From assembly GCA_019054805.1 (NCBI GenBank), contig JAHQIY010000006.1, positions 5,952,001-6,016,000 of the forward strand: a stretch of 64,000 nucleotides of DNA. Direction: 5' to 3'. Below, piece by piece: positions 11,767-23,854 of this stretch. This stretch comes from Brachionus manjavacas (taxonomy: Eukaryota; Rotifera; Eurotatoria; Ploima; Brachionidae). The position numbers were made by a program, and so were the translations under genes. The first letter of the stretch is position 1, and every line of letters begins with the position of its first letter. The notes beneath the pieces were generated by a model. The model made no database searches and was not told the DNA's origin. It saw only the letters and a list, made by a program, of their open reading frames with translations.

Positions 11767-14232
11767 GGACGTTAGTAAACTATAACCATAAAAATAGTAA
11801 AACATACCACAAATTTAATAATACAACCACTAATTTAGAAATAAATTCACACATTTTAATTTTTTTCCATTAATTTAATAAAAATACTACAATTATCTTG
11901 ATCAAACAATATTTTTAATAAAAATGCCCTTATATTCGATTAAAACTCCACTAATTAAGAAAAAAAAATTCAATCAACTTGATAAGCGACAGTTAACTCT
12001 TATACTATTTAAACCAGTAAAATGAAAGTTTTTTTCATTCAAAAATGTCTGAAACACAGTCAAAAGAAAGCATTTTAGAAGATCCATTAGACCAAACTTT
12101 AGATGACACTGATCAAGATTGGGACGACGTGTTAAAACCACAAAATCAAAAAAAACGTGGCAAAGCAATTACTTACGAGCTATATCAACCATTCCAAGAA
12201 TACGACCAAATTGTAAAACAAATAAAAGAAGGTAACATCAATGGTAACAATTGGATATTCAAGAACAAAGATGGAGATAAATATCGTTATTATTGAAAGT
12301 TTCACAAACAAGGCTGTCGCGCAGCTCTTTACTTACAATTAACAAGTGGCTCTTGTGGAAATTGTTTCATTTCTGACGAAGAGCATTCAAATCATGAAAC
12401 AAACACAGAAACTCCAAGAGAAGAAATAGATGATGCAATGTATCAAAAAATTTTAGAGCTTGAAAATTTGGGTATCAAACCAGAAGGTATTTTAAAAAAT
12501 CTACTCAAAAATGGATTTCAACCACCTCAAAAAACAAAACTAAACAATATTTTAAAAACGATTCGAAAAGCAAAAAAAGTCACTAATCAACCAACAATGA
12601 ACGATCTGAAAAGGTGGTGTGAACAATACAATGAAATTCCTGACGAAGAGGATAAAGTTTTTGTCGGTGAATACGAATTACAAGCATTTCCAGATCAAAA
12701 ATTTAGAGTCTTACTAACAACTAAACGATTGTTAAAACTATCAATTGATTCAAAGTATATATTATCGGATGCAACGTATAAATTAATCTTCGGTGGATTC
12801 CCAGTGATAACAGGTGGAACAACGGACAAAAATAAAAATTTTCATCCATTCGGCATTGCGTTATGTCCTTCTGAAAACAATTTCGACTTCGCTTTTTTTT
12901 TTAGAGCTATCAAATCAGCATGTTTCAGAGTATACGGTCATTCAATCAGTCCATCAATCTTAGTCGCTGATAGCGCTGATGCCATAACGCTCGGATTTAA
13001 AAAAGTTTTCAATTTAACAAAAAGAGTAAATTGTTGGGCGCACGTAATAAGACGAATAGATAAACGATTGTTAGTTTTTGTGGAACCAGTACGAAAAGAG
13101 CTGAGAGAAGACATAGTAAATATTCAAAAAATTTTTCGCAACGATTTGTTTCATCTCGCAACGGATTTATTCAAAAAAAAATGGCTCGCGAAAAAATGAG
13201 TGTCGTTCGAATTTAGTCGAATATTGGTCCCAACAACGATCGGAAACAATTTCAACAATCAACCAAGTTACCAACATTTCAAACGAGTTCGAAAATTTAA
13301 ATCACAAAAAATTTCACACAGAGCCAATTATTGATAAAAATGATCTATTAGAAGCTTACAAATGGAACGTCAAAAAAAAAACAATACAACATCTTGGCGA
13401 ATTTTACATGGTTAAAAGTGGTAAAGACAAAAATTCAAAAAATTTGTCACGTGACGACTGCAAACAATTTTTACAACGCTTAGATGAAAAACCTTGGGAC
13501 AATTTCAACCAAATGATCAATGATGTTTTTAGTATTCGTTTGATTAAATTAAATCAACAAAATTGGAAAAACACAACTTGTACATGTGTTGATTGGTTAA
13601 AAAACTACAAATGCTATCATACAATTGCAATTGCGTATCGTCTCAAATTGGTCAATTTCAATAGCATTTTTATGGATCAACCAATATGCAACAAAAGAAA
13701 GAGAGGGGCTGCAAAAAAAACTTTAAAAAGCCTACAATACCAACCTTCAGATTTAGTTAGTGATGAAGAAGAAACTAATGATGAAGAAAATGGTATCGAA
13801 GAAGAAATTACACAACCGAATAAAAGGATTCGTAATAAAATACCAACAACAAGCTCAGATGTACCAACAACAAGCTCAAATAAATCAACTTCTAGTCTCT
13901 CAAACTCTGAAAATATTTGCAAAAAATGTAATATGCCTATGAAAAAAAAGAAATATTTCTACTGTATTAATAAATGCAAACAATAATTTTTTTGGTGGAA
14001 TTTTGAAACAAACAATAATTATTTTTGTGTAACTTTAATGAATTTTTTGGTAAATCTATTAATAAAATGGTAAAAAAACTAAATTTGTATTATTTTTAAT
14101 TATTTTGAGGATAAATAATTAAAATTAAGATAAAAATACTGAAAATATGATAATTTTATTAAATTTGTGGTATGTTTTACTATTTTTGTGGTAATTTTTA
14201 ACTAATTTTGAGGTATTAAAATATTATCGCTC
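11767..14232. mobile_element. Mutator-like (MULE) DNA transposon
   Basis: A 2466-bp insertion interrupts the left arm of the inverted duplication. The uninterrupted sequence in the other arm gives the empty site directly. It is flanked by a perfect 9-bp direct repeat ATTTCAAAT (11758-11766 and 14233-14241), of which the empty site has one. The ends are imperfect terminal inverted repeats. The best-conserved block includes AAAACATACCACAAATTTAA at 11799-11818, matched in reverse at 14159-14188. The inside holds a transposase with FLYWCH, MULE and SWIM domains. The 9-bp target duplication and transposase type agree with the Mutator superfamily. Confidence 0.93.
12045..13986 (+). pseudogene. MULE transposase, one stop and one frameshift
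   Basis: The reading frame starts at the ATG at 12045. A FLYWCH zinc finger spans about 12250-12400 (YRYY-stop-KFHKQGCRAALYL, with a later His). A TGA at 12294-12296 falls where FLYWCH has its conserved Trp, so a single TGG to TGA change is likely. The MULE transposase domain follows (SDATYKL with the first Asp, then VADSADAI with the second, then VNCWAHV). At 13191-13196 an A run marks a one-base shift into the frame that continues with NECRSNLVEYW. A SWIM finger (CTCVDWLKNYKCYH, 13593-13621) and a C-terminal acidic tail with a CxxC...CxxxC cluster end the protein. Only two lesions in about 640 residues, plus intact ends, indicate a young copy. Sequencing error at the A run cannot be excluded. 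Confidence 0.9.
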
Positions 14233-14496
14233 ATTTCAAATCAACATTTTTAGTTTTTTATTTAATTTTTTTTTTATTATAAAAAAAAAATTTTGATTTT
14301 TTATCAATATTTAATATTAAATTTTTAAACTTTACTCAAAATGATTTTTTTAATATTTAATTAGGAAAAAGATAATATGAATTTTTATCTGAGGTAAAAT
14401 AAAATCTAAATCAATATTGTAAAATTTTGCATTACAAAATTTAACTTTGTTTCGGTGTTATATATTTTAACAAATATTAAAATATCATTTAAAGCC

Positions 14497-14852
14497 GGGG
14501 TTGTGAAGTTCATTTCAATTCGATCGTTTCAATTCAAAAAAATTTGAATAACTTTTTTACTAAAAGAGATAATTTAGTTCTGTAAAATGCTCAATGGCTA
14601 AGCAACTTTGCTTAATCCAAAAATGTATGTCTGCAAAAACTCTGCAGTGTAATTGCACACTTGATTGGAATACTTTTTAATGGGGTGCAAAATGCAGAAA
14701 ATTGCAGAGTAGTCTGCAGACTTATTTTTCTGCATTAAGCAAATTTGCTTATAATTAAGCATTTTATAGAACTGAATTATCTTTTTTAGTAAAAAAGTTT
14801 TTCAAGTTTTTCTGATTTGAAATGATCAAATTGAAACGAACTTCACAACCCC
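14497..14852. mobile_element. Long-inverted-repeat MITE with 9-bp target duplication
   Basis: The element begins GGGGTTGTGAAGTTC and ends with its reverse complement GAACTTCACAACCCC. The two halves pair over most of their roughly 170 bases, so the whole 356-bp element is one imperfect palindrome. It is flanked by TTTAAAGCC at 14488-14496 and 14853-14861. No coding capacity. The 9-bp duplication suggests mobilisation by a Mutator-type transposase, but its ends differ from those of the MULE at 11767. Confidence 0.85.
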
Positions 14853-15130
14853 TTTAAAGCCATAATTTGCATGCTTTAATTTGGATTTTAAATTTGTCTT
14901 AAAAATTCTCAAATTAATATTTTTTACAATTCAATAAAAGATCAATTGGGAAAAAAAAGATTCTTTTAATTAAATTAGATAATAAACATTCTATATTTAA
15001 ATTAAGAAAAATATAAAAAAAGATTTTTTCCACTTTTTTATAATGATTTCAATCTATTTAGTTTTGATCATGTGATCATGATCATGAACTTCAAGTTGCT
15101 TTTATTTGCTTCATTTAATTTACATTAATA

Positions 15131-15647
15131 GACAATGAGCTTGAATTTTATCCTAAAAATTCTTTTATGATCTTTTGTGTCCTTTACTTATTACAGAATT
15201 AAATATTGTCCTTTAGTGTCCTTTTCTATTTTGGAAGAATATGCTGTACTTTTGTGTTCATAATAATTTTTTGTAATATATTTATTTTTTTTTTAATTTA
15301 GTTTTTATAGAAAAAAAAATTTATTCTTGATTTAAGAGTATCTAAATAGAAAAACATTTTAATTTTACTTCATAATTTTTGGACAAAGTATTTTTTAAAA
15401 TCTGGGATAATTAAAAGGGGTCCGGAACGAAGCTCTGGTTTAGGGATCCGGCTATGTATAACTATTGAGAAAATTTTAGAATGTTTTTTATTAAGTAAAG
15501 GACACAATAGAACACAAAAGGACACAAAAGGACAGAATATTTTCTAATATAGAAAAGGACACTTAAGGACAATATTTAATTCTTTATTAAGTAAAGGACA
15601 CAAAAGGACACAAAGGAATAATTAGCTATAAAACCACGCTCATTGTC
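15131..15647. mobile_element. TA-flanked MITE with GGACACAAAA repeats
   Basis: A 517-bp element with ends GACAATGAGC and GCTCATTGTC flanked by TA on both sides, as for Tc1/mariner-type insertions. The inner 130 or so bases on each side are also inverted copies, including AATTAAATATTGTCCTT. The right half has extra copies of a 10-base GGACACAAAA unit. No open frame of note. Confidence 0.7.
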
Positions 15648-17170
15648 TATAGCTCTCAATTTAATAAATTTACAACCGAATGTGTTTTGTTGCATTTTCT
15701 GTCAACAGAAATGGTGTCAAGAAGACTGTCTAAATAGTCTTGTAGTAAATTTTCCGAAGAAAAGAGACAAAATCATCCATGAGATATGGCGAGGAATAAC
15801 ATCGATGAAGAATTTAATCCTTCTTATGATCTTCTCAATTCTAATTAAGATTTAAAACCGATTTAGTTAACCTATTTAGTCTTGTTTTCACAATATCATT
15901 TTATCCCAGTTAATTGAATTGATATTATTTTATTTGATAATCGCTAAGGCTCATTTTGACAAAAAGTACCCAAATAAGCTTTATTTTTACTGATTTTTCA
16001 TTAGTTTGTATTATCATCTTTAGAATATATACTACACTAATTACAACTTTGATGATTTTTATATTTAGTAAAAAAGGAATTCTTTATTGTGTTTTAGTCA
16101 AAAAAGAATCATGTAAATTTAAATGAATTAATATTTTTTGGAGTCCTGATAAAACCCTGATCTTCTTATTTTGAAAATTTTCTAATATTCGCTTTTTTAG
16201 AACGCAAATATATATTTTGATGAAATTTAAGGATTTAGAAACGCATTCACTGTTTGATTTATTTTAGTGATGCAATCGAATTATTTTTTTGACCATAAAT
16301 TGAAACTTGAATGAATAAAAAAATTGAATGTTGTAGTATATTGTTAGTTGCCAGGTAGGTTGACTCGATCTCTTTGACATATAAGTGGGAGTAGTGTTAC
16401 ATAAAAGATATAAAATTTTTCTATTCAAAACACAAAACCACTACCATTTGTTAAAATTAAACTATATCTATATATTTCTTAACTTGGCGCCAGCAATCAG
16501 TTGAGTTAGACTAACAAACTAGCAACTAGATTCATGACACTCATGAATATGAAGGACTAATAACCGGGGCCTATCTACGCCTATATAATATAGTAACACG
16601 TCAACATTGTTGTAGTAATGTTATTGTAGTTCTAGTAAGTATTATGTTATAGGCTAACTAGCTTATTATTAGCCATTTGAACAAAAGAAGTTGTGAAGTT
16701 TAAAAACAGTAATTTTTTGCCATTAGCACTTGCACATCAACCAAGAACCACACCAAAATCTTCTTTTAGCATTTGCTTATAAACATACTTAAGTATTACA
16801 TCTCCTAGCCACCAATTAAAATAATTAATAAAATATAAATAATAACTAGGGTATAATAACTAAGAAGTGTAATGTTAGCTATGAACTAACCAGTTCATTA
16901 AGCCGCTAACACTTGAATAAATAAAAAAGTTGAACAGACAATTGAATGTGCAATTTAGTCGAAAAAATTTTGAATACCAGTAAAATTTGAATTTGATTCA
17001 TTTTTACTTTTGAAATTAATTCGAAAACTGTCTGTTTTAAAATTAAAATTCGAACTATTTTTAAATTTGAAAAGCAATTGATTAAATTTTTGGTGTTTGA
17101 ATGACAAATTGTATCCAATTCTGAAAAAATATTGAAAAAGTGCCATGTTTCAAATGTTTTTTTCAGTTTC
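15648..17170. other. Spacer sequence with a possible LTR-element fragment
   Basis: The stretch 16325-16920 is less AT-rich than its surroundings and includes TTGGCGCCAGC at about 16483, which resembles the primer-binding region next to a long terminal repeat. I could not find paired repeats around it. A segment at about 17085-17168 resembles the terminal repeat of the foldback at 35596-36998. A short open frame just right of the MITE (15643-15855) shows no domain. Confidence 0.3.
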
Positions 17171-18060
17171 AAATAAGAGAAAAAATTATTTAATTTTTTT
17201 TAATTTTTAGTAATCAATTGAAAAAAATAATTATTTTTAAATCATAAGGAGAATTGAGATGATAAAAAAAAGCTTAAAATCGTAGTCAAAAATTTGTTTC
17301 TTTCATTCAAAGCTGAACAAACAGCCATTCCTTTTTAAAAAGGCGAAAAATTATTTTAAAATCATTTTTATGTATTGATTAAATCATATCATTTTCAGTG
17401 ATTAAATTAAATCATATTTACGAACCGATATTTGAATATGTAGTTTTTCGAACATATTTGAAATTTAACCATTTAGTGAAATAGAATGAATTTAATTTTT
17501 AATGAAAATTCGAAAAAAATATCGAAAAAGTTAAAAATAGAATTTATTTATTCAAATTTTTCTTTAAAATTTTTTTTTTCAACTATTTTTTTAATTATTT
17601 AATTTTTTTAAATATAAAATCAAATATAATGTATTAAAAAAATATTCGGTTTTATTTTCAAAATTTTTCTTTTTTTCAAATTTTAATTCGAATGTTTTAG
17701 AGTTTAAATTTAAAAATAAAATATATATAATATCTAAATAATTTCTAAATATATTTTTAAAATTTTTTTATCATTATATTCGAAGCTGATTTCCGTTCGA
17801 AAAGCTACTTTTTCAACTATAGGTTCGAATTTGCATTTATGATTTCATCATTACTTACTTCATTCGAGGATTAAAGATAATTTTTAGCTCTTTAAAAAAG
17901 GAATGGCTGTTTGTTCAGCTTTGAATGAAAGAAACAAATTTTTGACTACGATTTTAAGCTTTTTGAATTATCATCTCAATTCTCCTTATGATTTAAAAAA
18001 AATTTATTATTTTTAATTGATTACTAAAAATTAAAAAAATAATAATTTTTTCTCTTAAAT
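17171..18060. mobile_element. Foldback element with about 170-bp inverted ends
   Basis: The ends 17171-17345 and about 17887-18060 are inverted copies with more than 90 percent identity by eye, for example TTCAGCTTTGAATGAAAG near 17918 and its complement near 17305. The loop of about 540 bases is AT-rich and non-coding. No clear target duplication was seen, so exact ends are approximate. Confidence 0.7.
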
Positions 18061-18808
18061 TTTTGAATGCATCAATTTTTGATTTTTATAAGGGTCTAAT
18101 TTAAATTAGATATTTATTTTAATAATAAAAGCGTTTAGATACAGAAAATTATTTTTTTCATCATATCAATTTGTGTTAATTAATTTATACAAATATTTTT
18201 TACTTTGTTAAACCTTTTTTTTAAACAAAAATTTAAATGGGTTTAATTCTGATCGTAAATTTTTAAAACGACAATTTTATTTTAAATTTTATTAGAAATG
18301 TGATGTTTTACCAAATGTTAATAGCAAAGATGTAAATCCTTTTTGCAAATTTTTTTTATTTAATTAAAAGTTTTTAAAAAATTTAAATTAAAAAATATCA
18401 AACAAACAAATTCCTGATGCCTATTCCATGATTAAATATTGATAAAAAATCAAAATTTTTTTTTTTTATAATAAAAAAAAATTAAATAAAAAACTAAAAA
18501 TGTTGATTTGAAATTTACATTTGATCATAAACTTCAATTTTTCCAAAAAAAGGCAAACAGTGAATGTGTTTTTCATAGGTGGCTGGCCATAAACTTCTAA
18601 TTTTAATAACGAAAGACAATTGAATGGTTATTTCAAAAAATGATGGGAGATACATGAAAAAATCCAATCGATACATCAATTCAATTGATCTAATCGATAT
18701 AATAAAATGGAAAAACAAAAAAAAACAAAAGAATGAATAAAAAAAGAAAATTCTAAACAAAACAATCCAGGTTCTTGAAATCAAAGCATACCCAAGTCGA
18801 TGCAAGAG

Positions 18809-18817
18809 TATAAAAGG
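18809..18817 (+). promoter_or_regulatory. TATA box of the small repeat-protein gene (right arm)
   Basis: TATAAAAGG, mirrored at 11454-11462, 71 bases before the ATG at 18888. Confidence 0.55.
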
Positions 18818-18887
18818 CAGTGTTAAAATATTGACAAACAAAATTGAAATAAAAATAAATATTTTATTGATAACTGATTCAACAAAA

Positions 18888-19196
18888 ATGACCTGTGGAT
18901 TAAACTTAGCTACTCCGTTGGAATTCTCAGCTCCATTGGCTGCTCCATCATTGCCATTGACCACTGGCTGGGAATTCTCTGCTCCATTGTCATTGCCAAC
19001 TCCATCATTGCCAGACCAACTATCAGCTGCTCCATTGACTAGTGGTTGGGAATTTTCCGCTGCATTGTCATTGCCAGCTCAACTACCAGCTGCTCCATTG
19101 ACAACTGGCTGGGAATTTTCTGCTCCATTGTCTTTGCCAGCTCCATCATTGCCAGCTTCAAGCTGCGGATCATCATCATTCGCTGGATTTTTCTAA
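18888..19196 (+). CDS. Small Leu/Pro/Ala/Ser repeat protein, right-arm copy
   Basis: A 102-residue frame, MTCGLNLATPLEFSAPL onward, with WEFSA-containing repeats spaced about 25 residues apart and a Phe/Gly/Ser tail. The repeats also show at DNA level as tandem units rich in GCTCCATTG. An AATAAA lies a few bases past the stop at about 19199-19204 and could be the poly(A) signal. The composition (Leu, Pro, Ala, Ser, Trp, Phe with almost no charge) suggests a structural or self-associating peptide, but no family was recognised. The upstream TATA box and the full conservation of the frame in both arms argue that this strand is the real one. Confidence 0.5.
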   Translation: MTCGLNLATPLEFSAPLAAPSLPLTTGWEFSAPLSLPTPSLPDQLSAAPLTSGWEFSAALSLPAQLPAAPLTTGWEFSAPLSLPAPSLPASSCGSSSFAGFF

Positions 19197-20139
19197 TTTA
19201 ATAAATTTATTTCTTGTTTTTTAAGAGAAAATAAAAATAAACATTTTTCATTTACTCTGTCCTCTTTTTTTTTTAGATATTAAATCATTATTTTACATTA
19301 AGATAGCATTTTTTGAAGTTGAATTATCCTAAGCTGAAAAAATACCCTTTAAAAAAGTTCTGATAGTAAATTAAATCAAAAGATATGTTGTAAAACATTA
19401 TTTTAAATTAATAATAATTCATTTATCGAAAATAAATTAATCTTTAAAAAAATTTTTTTGACATTACCATCATTAGCTTTGATTTTGAAACCAAAAAATA
19501 TCGTGGGTAAAGTTTTCTAATTTAATCTTAAATATATCACTGACATAATTTTAAATTTATTCGTGTTATAATTATTTAATTGAATGCGCATCAACAGATG
19601 GAAGTTGAGTACTTACTCTTTTTGGTTTCGGCTTAAAAATCATTAATGTAATCTTTAAACAGCAACAGTAGCCCCCAAAAATGTATCTTAGACCCAGTTG
19701 GAATTGATAAAACCGAAAATTCCAGTTTTATCCCTAGGTCTTCTTTGCAAGGATTTATCTTAGTTTTTGAATTTTAAGTCAAAAATAAAAAATTCAGATC
19801 CCACTTAAATTTTGAATTTTTCGATTACTATATTGTAAAATAATATCTACTTTAAAAAAAAATTTTTATCGACCGATTAATAATTTTAAAAAGAAGTTTA
19901 AATTTTAATTAAAGTATTACTTCTTTTAAATTGTTTAACGAGCTTTAGCTCAGTATAAATGAATAAATAAACGGCAACTCAACTTCTACTAAAGTAAACC
20001 GCTTTGGACGATTTTAAATTCTTTTTCAACTGAGATGAAAAAAATTAAATCTTGAAATTTTGTAAAAATAGATCTAGAAAAAATAAAATTATGCAGACTA
20101 AATTTCATTAAAAAATAAAATTATTTATTTTTTTGTTGA
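19197..20139. other. Intergenic part of right arm
   Basis: AT-rich sequence between the small repeat-protein gene and STN1, mirrored at 10129-11074. No motif beyond the poly(A)-like AATAAA near its start is supported. Confidence 0.5.
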
Positions 20140-21186
20140 ATGGAAGAACCGGTAGCGAAAATTGCCAGACTGGGTTCTGACGATAAATTTCAGTCTTTTG
20201 CAACTTATTCTGAGCCAATTCTAGATACTCGTTTTCAATCTTTTCTAAGGCTGTACATATTTGATTTAAACAATGCTGATCCTTGCGATGAATTAAACTC
20301 AAAATTCCAAGAAAAATTTTCCAAAAAGTCTGTAATTCGAATAAATGATTTATATGTGTCCAAAGTTTGTATTTGTGGCAACATTGTGAATATATATGAA
20401 AACACCAAGTACTTTAGACTTAAAATTGACGATTCAACTGGCTCTATCAATGTTACTTTATGGAAAGATTCAATTTTTAACGAAGATTCTCTTAATTTGA
20501 CCAGTTCTTCCGCTTATCACAGGGTTCACAGCCAGTTTAGTGAATTGTATTCACAAATTAATTCAATTCAAACACGTATTAGGGAATCATCAGTCAACAA
20601 TTTAATTCAACACGAGCCCAAGCAGGGTAAATTTAGCATTTTTTTTAATCTTAATTAATCCTTGATCAAAAATTTCAAAGGTGAGTTGGTTTTGATAAGA
20701 GCTTATGCCAGATCATATAGGCAAAGAATAGAATTGAATGCAGTTTCTTGTGTGAGAATTAAAAGTTCAGCTGAAGAGCTGGTTCAAATGACCTTGCCTT
20801 CTATCTTGTTTGAAAAAGTCTACTCAAAAAAACCTCTTAGTTTTGAAGAATTTGAGAATCTTAACAAAAAAAATGAGGTTGTTGGTATCCACCAGCAGAA
20901 GGCGGATAAAGAAAATATTTCCAAGAATGAGAATTTTCTGAATTTTGTGCTTAAAAAGCTTGTTCAAATGAGCGAATCCAGCATGCTGGACCAAAGTCGG
21001 AAAGCCGAAGATGCTGGTTCTGATTCATGCGATTCTTTCAAGCTCTATAGATTTATAAAAAGCAATTGTCCAAATGAATTCAAGTGCACGGATCATAAAC
21101 AAGTTCTGGAAGCACTTAAAGAGCTTGAATCACGAGGCTTGGTTTACAGCTGTGAGGACGAATATCACTATTTGCCATTAAATTAA
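20140..21186 (+). CDS. STN1: STN1, subunit of the CST telomere-capping complex
   Basis: Two exons, 20140-20626 and 20681-21186, with a 54-base GT-AG intron in phase 1, give 330 residues (human STN1 is 368). The start is the ATG of MEEPVAKIARL. The first exon holds the OB-fold: RFQSFLRLYIFDL, then VCICGNIVNIYENTKYFRL and the hallmark IDDSTGSINVTLWK, which parallels the vertebrate STN1 segment around DDSTG and CWKK. The second exon completes the OB barrel (GELVLIRAYARSYRQRIEL) and then gives a C-terminal winged-helix region ending SFKLYRFIKSNCPNEFKCTDHK and ELESRGLVYSCEDEYHYL. With CTC1 and TEN1, STN1 binds single-stranded DNA, stimulates polymerase alpha fill-in and protects telomeres. RPA2 has the same OB plus winged-helix plan and is the main alternative, but the OB motifs fit STN1 better. 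Confidence 0.85.
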
Positions 21187-23854
21187 AAAAATCTAAAAAA
21201 AATATTTTTTTAACTAATTATGTTTATTTCCAAAAAACAATCAATTTAAAAGAAATTTATTTTTTTTATAAGTAATCAAAGATCGGTTTTTAAAAAAAAA
21301 GCTTTAATAAACAACTTTAACCATTATTTAACAAAAAGTTTTTAAAATAAACAAATAAATGAAAAGAAAAGCTTAAAGAGTTAAATTTTTTGTATATTTC
21401 ACATAACTAAGCAGACCGGTATTGTTAGCTTAAAAACCACATAGCGCTCATTTGAGGTCTGATGATTTTTAAATTGAATAAAACTCGCTCTCTAAAAATT
21501 AATTTACACTAAATCTGTTTGAGTCGATTGATCATGTTTTTCAATTGTTTCGAAACTATTCTGGTGCTAAAAAAGTTAAAATTCATTAATTTTTGAAACG
21601 TCTAAAAATTTTAAAAATAAATTTGGATTTATTGGTCATTTAACAAAATAACAAAATTGATAAAAAAAATGGATAAAAGAATTCAAAATATCATGAAAAG
21701 TATTTGACAAAATTTTTGAAAATTAAAATTAATTTTCTGATGATCAATAAATAGATATTTAGCTACTTCAAATTTAAAAAAATAATTATTTGAATTTAAA
21801 AATAATTAAAGAAAAAATGAATTTCATTAGGCATAAAGATATTTCAATATATAAAAAATTGAATTTGTTTAAAATTTTATTTAATATCGTTTTGTGATCA
21901 AATAACCTTAAAAAAGTGTAAAAATTACTTTCTTTTTTATTTATAACCAAAAGTCTTTAAAATCAAATCAATTACTCAAAATTAGAACAAAAATTTTCCA
22001 GTTGTGATTTTTGGGACACAAATTTTTTTAAAATTGAATTTAAAAAAAATCAATTTTAATATAATAAACAAAAAATTTCAGCTCTTAACGATATAATAAT
22101 TAATAAATTTAAATGAATTCTTCCTTTTCTTGATTTATTTTTTTTAAATGTTTAGAGATGATAATTAATTTAAACTCTTTACCAAGACATCGCCTTATAT
22201 TCCCTCTATCCTAGTAAAATATTATAAGAACACGGTATTATAAAAGTATTAATCAAAAATAAAAAGATAATTTAATGAGTTTGGTTGTTTCATAGCTTTT
22301 GTATATTTGTGTTCGTAAAGCAAATTCTAGAAAACATCTAGATACTAAAATCATGTTTTTTATTTTTTTATGTAAAGGGCATAGTAAATTTATTGAACTT
22401 TTATTCTAAAGGCCTCAAATTTGTTCTATTAAAATTGGCAAAATTTTATTTAAACGCATTTTATAACCATGAAATGTAATTTATGCACATTTTTAAAATG
22501 TGTCCTTTTAAAAGAAATTTTGGCAGATTTTACAAAAAAATTTGGGTGATACGTTTTTTTATCAGATGATTAATTTCTCAGTGTCAATTTAAGATTTTTA
22601 AGCAAAGAATTATTAAGCTTTTTCATTTGAGCACTATTTTTCAATTTTTTCTGAATTCACGATGTAAAATTAAGCAAAAATATTATTAAAATAACAATTT
22701 TTTTTACAATTTAGTTATTATTTAAGGCAAGAAAGTTTTTCGTTATTTAAATTTTATTTCTACTGTCGATTTATTATTTTTTAGGTACGACTGATTTTTC
22801 CTCTCTCTTTATATCAAACTATAAAAAATTCAATTTTTAAAACAGAAAAATAGAACTAACAAACAAATAATAATAATATTAAAAAATAAATTTTCACAAT
22901 CATATTCTCCTTTTCTTGTAAATTTCTTTAACAGGATACTTAAATTTTCAAAACCTTGGAGAAAGCATTAACATGTATCGAGAAATATTATCAGAATAAC
23001 AATTTTTTATTTTTCCAGAATTAGCATCATCCCATTAAGCGAATATGGTACAGAATTATCTGTTGGAAAAAATCAATTATTTAAACTAATCAACTAGCTG
23101 TTTAAAGGATCATGCCACTATGATTTTCCACGCTGGACTGGAGTCAATACCCTAATTGATATTATTTTTTCAAAATAGAAGGATTAAGTTAAAATTTGAA
23201 AAAAAAATTTAAATTATTCTATAAAGTGAACATTTTTTAAGAAAAAAAAATTATGTTCCGTTTTTTTATACATCTTTAATTCTGAGAATACTTGAAAAAT
23301 ACTCAAAAATTTTCGCGGTGGTGAAGTTTAAATTTTATTAAATTGAAACCCAGTTTTATTTCAATTATTGACAATTATTTTAAAAAATTATTTTTTAAAA
23401 TTTTTAAAATAAAATTTATTAAACGCAAATAAAATCAGAAAAATAAATAAATTTCTATATTATTAAACAATTGATCGAATACTGATAGAAAAAGTACTAA
23501 ATGTTAAGCTTTTTTTACTTTATTTCTGACATAAATTTTTTTTTCTGGTTTAAATGCTAAAAAAATTCAAAATTGTCAATTAATTTTTCAATTTTAAAAT
23601 TTTTTTGCTTGGCTTTCTTTTTTTGCTCCAAACTTCACCGCCACAATATTTTCATAGTATTTTTTTGTAAAAATTCTAGAATACTTTGAAGATCATTACC
23701 AGATTTTGTTTTCAATTATTTTTTTCCTAAACAAACCAAGACTTTGATTTAAATTTTTTTATGACTCTTAATTGTAACCTAAAAACATGTCTGAAAATTC
23801 TAAAATTATTTAAGAAAAAAAAACTGTTAAAATTAGAATAAAAAATCATCTTAC
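21187..23854. other. AT-rich intergenic or intronic tract
   Basis: No domain-bearing frame on either strand. Because the gene at 23855-25330 ends in a splice donor on the minus strand, further small exons of that gene may lie here, but none could be singled out. Confidence 0.5.

Larger units (their letters stand above)
9604..14315. repeat. Left arm of large inverted duplication
   Basis: Read on the opposite strand, this segment matches 18431-20664 nearly base for base. It covers part of the STN1 intron, STN1 exon 1, the intergenic segment, the small repeat-protein gene and the sequence beyond it. Removing the MULE insertion and one target copy (11767-14241) leaves about 2237 bases against 2234 in the other arm. 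The match breaks at 9604 in the STN1 intron and near 14315 after TATCAATATTTAAT. The few differences are single substitutions and homopolymer changes. Confidence 0.9.
18431..20664. repeat. Right arm of large inverted duplication
   Basis: Inverted partner of 9604-14315. It lacks the MULE and so records the pre-insertion site, TTTCAAAT continuing directly into CAACATTTTTAG (read on the minus strand near 18500). The arm ends at 20664 inside the STN1 intron, while the gene itself continues, so this arm is the likely source copy. Confidence 0.9.

Noticed and set aside
16329..16500. LTR retrotransposon with primer-binding site TTGGCGCC
   Set aside because: No matching second LTR, no polyprotein frame and no target duplication could be found.
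20140..21186. RPA2 (replication protein A 32 kDa) as the identity of the OB/winged-helix gene
   Set aside because: The OB segment RLYIFDL...IDDSTGSINVTLWK and the order of strands fit STN1 better; a definitive HMM comparison was not possible.
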